NCBI GenBank assembly: GCA_963576725.1
Contig: OY755239.1
Span: 55,205,640 to 55,269,639, forward strand
Direction of reading: 5' to 3'
DNA from: Azorinus chamasolen
Taxonomy: Eukaryota > Mollusca > Bivalvia > Cardiida > Solecurtidae
DNA: 64,000 bases
Below the pieces are notes generated by a model. That model had not been told where the DNA came from. It worked only from the letters and a program-made list of their open reading frames with translations, and did no database searches. The number at the start of each line of letters is the position of its first letter. Position 1 is the stretch's first letter. Positions 1 to 9,454 of this stretch are shown piece by piece. The position numbers and the translations under genes were made by a program.

Positions 1-624
1 TTTGACGATAATATAAAAAAAGACACTTTTAGAATTGAAACAGGCGACACTAGCTGCAGACGAAAGTTAGTATTGAATGGTTTAACTCGGTACATTTTGA
101 TATATATATAGTTGTCTCTCTAAAGCCACCTCCAAAAAGGGGCTTAATTCTGGTTCTTAAAGTCAGATGGTAGCTTAATGCAAGACGGAGCCCCAAAAGA
201 AGCTTTCTGCATTACTTTTATCCTGCATTAAGCAACCACCTGCTTTTAAAAACACCGATAAGTATTCTTTAAGTGGTCGCATTAGAGTAATTCTACCTCT
301 GGCATGTTGAGCAATATCAGACCGTAGAAAATGTCTTCTGAGTCAGATTTGGAACCAGACGTTCTTCCACTTGATTTCAAAGATTGATTGGTCAGTATGT
401 CCAACAGTTTGGATTCTGATGAAACGTCGAGTTACTCGGCGTCTCATCTGGATCCAAACTATTTGCTTCGATAATTTGTCCATAGTTGCCTTTTCTAATA
501 TTTATTTTCACCAAAGGTCTCACGTTACGACAAAAAGGGCTTGGGTTATTCGATATTGTCTATCAGGTTAATAGTGTATGGACTAATCGTGTGCTATAGG
601 TCAAGTCAGAATGACCTTTACGTT

Positions 625-882
625 TTAACCCCTTCCTTCATACAAACGGTTTTTCATGCCTTTACAAAGAGAGTAGACCCAGATCAGAAGGCTTCTATGG
701 GAGCCATCTGATCAGGGTCTGCTTTGTTTTTTTTTAAATTGTTATAGATCCCACTCTACAATTTCTACCAATACCAAAAATTTCTGTTTACATAATTGCA
801 CCATTGTAAAAAAAATAATCAGCTAATAAATATCCAAGGTGTTATTATTTCTTTCATGAATATTCAACAGGGAAAAGATTAA
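625..882. mobile_element. family A MITE (TTAA/piggyBac-type)
   Basis: TTAACCCCTTCC ... GGGAAAAGATTAA ends, with the AGTAGACCCAGATCAG / CTGATCAGGGTCTGCT hairpin in between. Upstream (1-620) are a family P fragment (about 108-305) and a family C palindrome (about 395-465). Confidence 0.6.
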
Positions 883-1382
883 GTTTGGTTTCAAGTGAGA
901 CTCGATCGAGTAACTCGGTTTCTTTTTAGGATCCAGCCTATTTAACACCCTGTTCACCTTGCTATGTTTATCTAAAAAAGAAAGGAAGAAAGAAGTGAAA
1001 CTGAGTGAGAATTGCAGCAGACGACAATTGCCTTGAGCGCGCGAGTGATATATTAACGGTAGTAGATTTAGGATCGTACAGGCCAAAGGTCAAAGGTAAC
1101 GTGACCGGTGTCAGTTTCAAAATAGCTCTTGCCAACCCAGGCTGAAAAATTAGTTCCCATTGTCTTAGCAGTGACAGCGAGTGTTAATTGTGGCATGGTA
1201 GATAAATTTGAAAACTGGTAGATATCATAGTGTGTGTTTACCTTGTACAGGGCATAGCAATAATCAACAATACACAACTAGTTAGTGTTTGTTTTCACAT
1301 GCACAAAAGATTATCGCAAGTGCAGATCTACATGGTGGTCTATGATTCCAAAACGTGACTGATAAAAGCTGTGGTTAACATA

Positions 1383-1930
1383 TTAACCCTTCACTCCTTG
1401 AATATTTAATATCGAATGACTGTGTAAATATTAATTAGCGGATTCTTTTATAATAGCACCATGAACAAGCGGAGTTTTATGATAACACATCTGTAGAAAT
1501 ATAACTGTTATTTCATAAGCAAACAGGGCAGATTCAGGTCAGAAAGCTTCTATATAAGCATTTTGATCTGGGTCTACTTTGTTTGCAAAGTTGCCAAAAG
1601 GCGTCTATATGGAGTAAAGGGTGAAAAACAATTTAATTAGTTTTTAATGACTTCATTTCACGGTCATGTGCCATATTTGACCCGAATTACCCTTTCCCTG
1701 TTGAATATTCATGTAAGAAATGATGTCATCAGGGATATTTTATGTGTTGATTTTTATAATGCCATATGTACACGGAATTTATGGTATTGGTAGAAACTAT
1801 AGGATTGGATCTTTAATAATTCCATAAGCAGAGCAGACCCTGGCCAGACGGCTACTACAGGATCCGTATGATATGGGTCTACTCTGTTTGCAAATGCATG
1901 AACGGGTGTTTATATGAGGGAAAGGGTTAA
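1383..1930. mobile_element. two family A MITEs in a row
   Basis: 1383-1622 (TTAACCCTTCACTCC to GAGTAAAGGGTGAA) and 1686-1930 (ATTACCCTTTCCC to GAAAGGGTTAA). The first contains GCTTCTATATAAGC at the dyad instead of the usual centre. Confidence 0.6.
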
Positions 1931-2049
1931 GAAGATAAGGAGAGATACAAGGTTCAGTAAATGTTAGTGAAATTGAAGTTTTGACAGCACTGATCGCGTG
2001 TTGTTTTTCCGGTAAATGTACTACCTTATTCGGACTAGAAAACCGAGTA

Positions 2050-2253
2050 CAGTAAAACATCTCTATAACGGCCACTCAATTGTGTTAATTAGTTGGTATC
2101 TAGGGCAGGTGGCTGCTTAAAGCAAGGTGAAAGTAAAACAGAATGCTCCTATAGGAGCGTTCTGTTTTACTTTCACCTTGCTTTAAGCAACCACCTGCCT
2201 TTAACGCAAAATACTTGATGTGATTTAGTGGCCGTAATAGAGAGGTTTTACTG
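2050..2253. mobile_element. family P MITE (pogo/Tigger-like), complete
   Basis: 204 bp, flanked by TA on both sides. Ends CAGTAAAACATCTCTATAAC and, inverted, CAGTAAAACCTCTCTATTAC. The inner palindrome GAAAGTAAAACAGAATGCTC / GAGCGTTCTGTTTTACTTTC is centred on CTCCTATAGGAG (2145-2156). TA duplication with CAGT ends is characteristic of Tc1/mariner-pogo elements. Confidence 0.75.
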
Positions 2254-2867
2254 TATTATAAGAAATAAAACATTCTTAATCGATATTGTTTGAAAGCGAC
2301 TCATAGGCCTTGCTGCAATTGGCGACGCTGTGTTGGGGTCCAAATGGGAGGCATCAGCACCCAAACTGTTTGACACAACACTTAACCCTAGAGTACTCAT
2401 GTAGCAAATAATCACATCATGAATATTAATTAGTTAATTGCTATAATAGCACATGGACACATGGCGTTTTGGCCATGACAGACACTGTATAATCATATAT
2501 AAATTAATCCCTAAACTCATGGATGTTACGCAAGGAATAATTAAAATATGAATATTTGTAATTGCAAATGAATACGGAAATTGTTGTCAATGACTGGAGC
2601 TGTAGAATCAATTCTATACATTTCCATAAACAAACAGTGTAGACCATGATCATGTAGCCATCTGATCTAGATCTACTGTTGGCAAAAATCATGAACAGGT
2701 GTTTCTATCAGGTAAATGGTTAACTCTTTCCCTCATATAAACGCCTTTTCACATATTTGCAAACAGAGTAGACCCAGATCAGACAGCTTCTATAGGTTCT
2801 ACCAATACCCAAACAGGCTGTGTACATATGCCATTGTCATAGTCACTGTCATTCAAAATCAGCTAAA

Positions 2868-3117
2868 TTAACCCTTTCCCTGTTCTATGTTTATTACAAA
2901 TTTCAATACCTACTGAACATTCATGGACAAAATAGCTATAATGAAATATGGAAGGTGGACCATTGTAGTCATCTTAGAAAATAAAGAAACAGATCTACCA
3001 AATTCCATTAGCAAACAGAGCAGACCCTGATCAGACGGCTCCTATAGGAGCCGTCTGATCTGGGTCTCCTCTGTTTGCAGGTGCGTGAAAACACGTTTAT
3101 ATGAGGGAAAGGGTTAA
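2868..3117. mobile_element. family A MITE, intact
   Basis: 250 bp from TTAACCCTTTCCC to GGGAAAGGGTTAA. Arms AGCAGACCCTGATCAGACGG and CCGTCTGATCTGGGTCTCCT around GCTCCTATAGGAGC. Variant with the TTCAATACCTACTGAACATT left part. Confidence 0.75.
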
Positions 3118-3169
3118 GCATTTCATGCTAAATGGACTCTTATCATTAAACATCCATAGACCATTTCTC

Positions 3170-3294
3170 TTTAAACCTTTCCCTCATATATGATCGTTTT
3201 TGCAAAATTCGAAAATTCCCTTGAAAAGTTAATTTAATGAATATTCATAAAATTCACCAATTCCCACATCAATATTCATTAGGGAAAGGGTTAA
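3170..3294. mobile_element. internally deleted family A MITE
   Basis: About 125 bp: AAACCTTTCCCTCATATATG on the left, TAGGGAAAGGGTTAA on the right, hairpin lost. Confidence 0.5.
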
Positions 3295-3608
3295 ATATTC
3301 AGCATTAAATGGGTTACACACAAACAGCACTCGTTTCATACAATGTTGCAGGGGAGAGAAGTAACAACACAAAAATCTGTGTTGACATTAGATAATTTAT
3401 TCTGCATCTGATAGCCTGTCAATCTGAATCTTTACAATGCTGGAGCAGAGTTAAATAGCATTTGCAAACAGTGTAGACCCAGATCAGAGAGCTCCTGATC
3501 AGGGTCTGCACCGTTTGCCACATTATACAGTTTATGGGATAATTACGCCTCCAAAAACGACATGAGACAATCCAATGTTAAATCTGGAAGGGTCCATTGT
3601 TGTAATGG

Positions 3609-3859
3609 TTAACCCTTTCCCTGTTCTATATTTAGGCCAATTTTTCAATACCTATTGAATATTCATTAACAAAATAGTTATAAAGAATTCTTGAAAGTGG
3701 AACATTGTAGACATTTTAGAAAGTAAAGAAACATATCTATTACATTCTATTAGCAAACAGAGTAGACCCTGATCAGACGGCTCCTCTAGGAGCCGTCTGA
3801 TCTGGGTCTACTCTGTTTGCAAATGCGTGAAAACACGTTTATATGAGGGAAAGAGTTAA
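3609..3859. mobile_element. family A MITE, intact
   Basis: TTAACCCTTTCCCTG to GGGAAAGAGTTAA. Dyad centre is CTCCTCTAGGAG, one step from the usual TATA spacer. Confidence 0.72.
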
Positions 3860-4290
3860 AGGCAGATATAGCAGTTTAGTTTTGTGAAATTACGCAATGA
3901 AATTAAGCATTCTGCTGGTGAATTTGTTATAACCTTAACAAACAGTTGAGATCCAGATAAGACAACAAGTATAATAGTGTCTCATTAGGATCCAAACAGT
4001 CAGACACTATCACAATGTCACTACAGAACTGAAGCAGATAACATATTTGTGGTGACAATTGCTAAGAGTGCAGAAGGTTAATGATTAAAAGATATCTGTA
4101 CACAAATTCCTGACAGGCACACCAATCAGTACCTGAGTCCATATTCACTAACATTTTGAGTCTTTTGAGGCTCAGACTCGAGAGCTGCAAATTTTGCAAA
4201 ACATACCATATTTGTCTAAAAAATGCAATAATGGGTGAAGGGAAACTGTTTAGACAAATAATTTACAAAAAGGTGAACTGAAAACAATAC

Positions 4291-4579
4291 TTAGCCCTTT
4301 CCTTCATACAAATCGAGGGCTTGGTGTAAAACTATATATACAATAGTTTTACACCAAGCCCTCGAAATACTCTTTCAGACCTTTGCAAACAGAGTAGACG
4401 GCTCCTATAGGAGCTGTCTGATCAGGGTCTGCTCTGTTTGCTTATGGAATTATAATAGATCTGACCCAATAATTTCTACCAAAACCAAATTCATGTGAAT
4501 ATATGCCATTATAAAAATGCAGCTGTTAAATATGCATGTCATTATTTGAAACATGAATATTCAACAGGAAAAGGGTTAA
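4291..4579. mobile_element. family A MITE with an inserted 53-bp perfect palindrome
   Basis: Ends TTAGCCCTTTCC and GAAAAGGGTTAA. Between the left end and the usual hairpin sits a separate inverted repeat (4313-4365). Confidence 0.65.
4313..4365. repeat. 53-bp mini-palindrome
   Basis: Two perfect 23-bp arms (TCGAGGGCTTGGTGTAAAAC and complement) with a 7-bp ATATACA loop. Not seen elsewhere in the window by eye. Confidence 0.75.
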
Positions 4580-4692
4580 AGCTGCAGTTTCTGAATCCGA
4601 GCCTCAAATTTAGACTCAGAATGTTAGTGAATATAGGCTAGGTATGTCACACTATTATACAATTATATGTATATTAATTTCAAGGTAGGTGA

Positions 4693-5076
4693 TTAACCCT
4701 TTCCTTCATATAAACACCTTTGCATGTCTTCAAAAACAGAGTAGACCCAGATTAGATGGCCCCTATAGGAGCCGTCTGATCAGGGTCTGCTCTGTTTGCA
4801 TATGAAATAATATAGATATGAACTTACAGTTTTTGTCTAAATGAAACAATTCCATTTTAAATTTTACCTCTATAAAAGAAACCTCTTGAAACCATTGTGA
4901 TAAGTGGAGAATTTGCTCCATAGGAGCAAATGCAGTTATCACGGTGGTTTCAAAACTACACAATCCTAACATTTTCCTTTTCTCTAGTAAATTCTTTCTG
5001 GTAAATTTGTTCAAAGAGGTTGGATCTAAAAATAGCCTATGAGGTAATGGTTAATGTTCATTGGGGAAAGGGTTAA
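4693..5076. mobile_element. family A MITE invaded by family B
   Basis: Family A ends TTAACCCTTTCCTTC and GGGGAAAGGGTTAA enclose a family B body (GAAACCATTGTGATAAG hairpin to AAATAGCCTATGAGGTAATG, about 4870-5054). Confidence 0.6.
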
Positions 5077-6685
5077 AACTCACAGCACTAGATTTCAACA
5101 TTATCATAATACATGTACATAAATATCAATAAAACACCTCAGATGTCTTCGGGGTAGATCCAGACCAATCACTATGCCACATGTTGCAGCACCTGACAAC
5201 CAGCTTATAACATACTGTATGTAAGCTCAAAAATAATATACAGAAACACCAAAGTGTAGACCCTGAACAGATGCATTGGTACGATATAAAGAGTGCAACT
5301 GATCTGTTAAAATCTCTTGTTTCTAAGACAAACTCTATCTAATTGGTACCCAGTAACTGTTATCCAATGTGAAAATATAATGCCTGCTCCAATTTGGATC
5401 TGGTGCAATTTTGACTACTTCCAATTCAATCAAGCTTTTGAAAAACTACTGATGGTATGTCAAACAGCTTGGATCCTGATGAGATGCAAACTTAGTGTCT
5501 CATCTGGATCAAAGCTGTTTGCAAATGCAAGTTCGGTCAAAGATTGTTTGTACGAGTATTAACGTCCGTTTCTGCTCATTATGGGCTAAAAGGACACCCC
5601 AGAGAGAGGGGAGAGGATACAGAGAAACCGGGGCGCAACACCTTACTCTTATTATCGACAGAGTTTCTCTGGTTCTTTTAAATGCCCAGTGTAAAGCACT
5701 GATACATCGGACCTCTGTTTATAGTCTCGTCCAAAGGACTTGTAACAGACAGTGAAATAAGGTTTCAAAATTGTTTCAGAGGTAATTTTAATGATTACCA
5801 ACACAATAGAGTTAGGCAGAGAAGTATCCAGATCTCCAAAATACTTGTGTTATCTCTAATTCTGGACAAAACAATTCTACTTGGTCTACACTGTTTGGAA
5901 AATCCTTAACCCTTTACATGTGGGAAACAAGTTAGTTGTCATTTGCAAACAGTGTAGACTCAGATCAGAGGGAAGAGCCTTTTGATCAGGATTTGCACTG
6001 TGTCATTTAAAATTATACCATTTCATACTGCATGTACTCATACTGAATCATAAATTGGTAATGAATCATTTCATTTTGAAAATTCAGTATTTAAATGGGT
6101 TAAGTTACCTTTTCTTGAGGCACAGTTTATCAATAAAGGTGATAAGCACTTTAGCTCCAGCTTGTGTTTGCTTATGGAATTATATAGATCTAATTTCAAA
6201 AGGGTGAAATCATTCTTGTTCATATGCCACTATAGATATCGCGCCAATCAGTATTCTTACATGAACCACAGAGTAAATGGTTAATATCCACAGTATTTAG
6301 TGATCTAAACATTTCCTGTAGGCCCTGAATTTCTACTGTGACAACCTGTCTGTGTTTCTATCTAGCATGTGAACACTTAATTTATGCATCGTTTTATGTA
6401 TGGACTGGGGGCATAAACACATAACTTTTGAATTTGAATTGAATTTGTCTCTGTTTATAAAAGCCAAAACATGATTTTAGAAACTACCCTCACAAACAAG
6501 ATGTACCTTAATATATGTACAAGTATAATAAATTAAAAATTTCTTTGCAATTTTTAACAAGTGCAAATCATTTATATAATCTGGGGAAAAAATTGCTAAA
6601 TTATATAGAATCCTAAATAAGGTTATTATGAACTAAACTTCTTTTATTCAAAAAAATATTTTGCAGTTGAAATTTAAGATGGCGT
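5077..6685. other. non-coding region with repeat fragments
   Basis: Holds a family C palindrome (about 5460-5525, two GGATC-containing arms) and a degraded family D copy (about 5906-6104). From 6104 to 6685 I see nothing recognisable. Short ORFs have no coding support. Confidence 0.5.
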
Positions 6686-7203
6686 TTAACCCTTTCCTCC
6701 ATAAATATGCCTTTCTACGCTTTTGCAAACAGAGTAGACCCAGATCAGAAGGCTCCTAAAGGATCGTCTGATCAGGATCTGAACTGTTTGCTTATGATAT
6801 AATAAAGATATCCACATTTTCTACTTTGGCAAAAAATTCATTTGTTAATAGGCTATTTTAAAAATTAATCTCATTAACAATTCATGATGTCATCATTTCT
6901 TTAGATATGAATATTCATGGAGTAAAGAGTTAACCCTATACCTCATGAATACACCTTTCAATGATTTGCAGACAAGAGAAGACCCAGATCTAACAGCTCC
7001 TGTAGGAGCCATCTGATCAGTGCCTGTTTCAAATGAAATTATAGTCTTGATTCTACACATTCAGCCTTGGTAAAATATTTCCTTTTTCATACAGTTCATA
7101 CATGGCCAAACACTAATGTTGATGTGCTATTATAAAAATTAATCAAATTAATATTCATGCTGCCATTATTTCTTACATGAATATCCATGGCCTAAAAGGG
7201 TTT
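6686..7203. mobile_element. two family A MITEs sharing one TTAA
   Basis: Copy 1 is 6686-6933 (TTAACCCTTTCCTCC to GTAAAGAGTTAA). Copy 2 starts at the same TTAA (6930) and runs to about 7203. Confidence 0.62.
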
Positions 7204-7282
7204 ATAACCACAATCAATACAACTAATAAGAGACTAACAGATATGTAATATAGTTCCTACATGGCCTTTCTGCCATGGGTTA

Positions 7283-7504
7283 TTAACCCATTTCCCCATA
7301 TTGACGCTTTTTGACGCCTCTGTATAAGTCACTTTCTGAAACCATTGTGATAAATAGAGCATTTGCTCCCATGGAGCAAATGCTCTATTTATCACACTGG
7401 TTTCAAAAATACAGAATGCTAAAATTTTTCCTTTTCTCTAGTAAATGCTCCTTTTTGGTAGATTTATTCAAAGAGGTTCTAAAAATAGCCTATGAGGTAA
7501 TTGG
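7283..7504. mobile_element. family B MITE
   Basis: TTAACCCATTTCCCCATATT to CCTATGAGGTAATTGG. Hairpin arms AAACCATTGTGATAAATAGA with GCATTTGCTCCCATGGAGCA at the centre. The next family A copy follows (about 7508-7732). Confidence 0.68.
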
Positions 7505-7894
7505 TGAACACTTAACAACATGAATATTCATGCATATTAATTAGATACATATTTAAAATAGCACATTAACACAGGATTTTTCTGCCAGTGCAGAAACTGT
7601 AGAATTGCTCTATATTACTTCATAAGCAAACAGAGTAGACCCTGATCAGATAGCTCTTACCGGAGCCATCTTGTCTGGGTCTCCTGTGTTTGCAAAGGCA
7701 TAGAAAGACATATTTATGGAGTAAAGTGTTAAAGACAATTCATGTTTTGGAACATCACTTGACACTAAAATGGTTCAAGATGACTAACAAGTAATTTGAT
7801 TCTGCACTATGATCTTAACACTTTGAAGCTGACATTGTCAAAGGCTTAGCACAGAGTTGAACTCAAAATCTAAATGGCGAATTTGTGATAACCT

Positions 7895-8195
7895 TTACAA
7901 AATAAATATTTATCATAATATTATTTCTTACATGAATATTCAACAGGGAAAGGGTTAACCCCTCATATAAATGCCATTCACGCATTTGCAAACAGAGTAG
8001 ACCCAGGTTGGACAGCCCCTATATAAGCCGTCTGTTCAGGGTCTGCTCTGTTTGCTTACGGTAGAATATAGATCAGATTCTTTACTTGATGCCTGTGCCA
8101 AAATGCCATGTGTACATATGCCATTATAAAAAAATCTAATTGATATTCATGATGTCATTAATTTTTACATGAATATTCAACAGGTAACGGGTTAA
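7895..8195. mobile_element. family A MITE preceded by the end of another at a shared TTAA
   Basis: Fragment 7895-7958 ends GGGAAAGGGTTAA; the same TTAA (7955-7958) opens a copy ending GGTAACGGGTTAA at 8195. The Helentron-like element begins 3 bp later. Confidence 0.58.
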
Positions 8196-8197
8196 AG

Positions 8198-9395
8198 AAC
8201 AAGAGATGTTTGTAAAACATGTATACCCCCCAGACCCCCTGACCTTTGATCTAGTGACCTCAACTATAGGGGTCATCTAGTTGTCATGACTAATCACCAC
8301 AGCAACTTTGAAGATCCTAAGCCAAACCATGGTGACCTTGACCTTTGACCTAGTGACCTCAACAACTATAGGGGTCATCTAGTGGTCACGACCAACTACC
8401 ACAGCAAGTTTAAAGATCCCGAACCAAACCATTGAGCAGTTCTTAATTGGAAACCATTTCATCAGTTAAGGTCATGATGACCTTGACCTTTGACCTAGTG
8501 ACCTCAAAATCAATAGGGGTCATTTAGTTGTCATGACCAACCACCAAAGCAAATTTGAAGATCCTAAGCCAAACCACTGATCAGTTATTGATTGGAAACC
8601 ATTTCACCAGTTAAGGTCATGGTGACCTTGACCTTTGACCTAGTGACCTCAACAATAATAGGGGTCATCTAGTGGTCATGACCAACCCCCACAGCAAGTT
8701 TGAAGATCCTAAGCCAAACCCTTGAGCAGTTATTGATCGCAAACCATTTCACCAGTTAAGGTCATGGTGACCTTGACCTTTGACCTAGTGACCTCAAAAA
8801 CAATAGGGCTCATCTAGTTGTCATGACCAACCACCTAAGCCAATTTGAAGATCCTAAGCCAAACCCTTGAGCAGTTATTGATCAGAAACTATTTTACCAG
8901 TTAAGGTCACGGTGACCTTGACCTTTGACCTAGTGACCTAAAAAACAATAGGGGTCATGACCAACTACCACAGCAAGTTTGAAGATTCTAAGCTAATCGC
9001 TTGAGCAGTTATTGATCGGAAATCATTTAACCAGTTACGGTCATGGTGACCTTGACCTTTGACCTAAAAAACCAATAGGGGTCATCTAGTGGTCATGACC
9101 AACCACCACAGCAAGTTTGAAGATCCCAAGCCAAATCCTTGAGCAGTTATTGATCGGAAACTATTTCACCATTTTAGGTCATTGTGACCTTGACCTTTGA
9201 CCTAGTGACCTCAAAAACAATAGGGGTAATCTACTTGTCACGACCAGCCACCACAGCAAGTTTGAAGATTCTATGCCAAGTCATTTATTAGTTATCATTC
9301 GGAAACCATCGATCTACCGACCGACCTACCGACAGACTGACCGACCGACATGTGCAAAGCAATATACCCCCATTTTTTCAAAAGGGGGGTATAAT
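8198..9395 (+). mobile_element. Helentron/pearl-like element with eight ~145-bp tandem units
   Basis: 5' end AACAAGAGATGTTTGTAAAA forms a small hairpin and is followed by a run of Cs. About eight units follow (TGACCTTTGAYC cores near 8244, 8332, 8477, 8621, 8766, 8911, 9049 and 9186), then a CCGACC/ACAG-type microsatellite at about 9312-9350 and a terminal ATACCCCC...GGGGGGTAT hairpin. Architecture matches non-autonomous Helentron 'pearl' elements of bivalves. It ends 59 bp from the Treslin stop codon. Confidence 0.75.
9284..9289 (-). promoter_or_regulatory. candidate poly(A) signal for TICRR
   Basis: AATAAA on the minus strand, about 165 bp downstream of the stop codon. It lies inside the Helentron-like element 8198-9395, so the 3' UTR and cleavage site may be transposon-supplied. 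No better hexamer is seen between 9290 and 9454. Confidence 0.35.
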
Positions 9396-9454
9396 TATAT
9401 ATTACTGTACAGATTCATATACCATCTATTAACAAGTAATGAATATGTCATATT

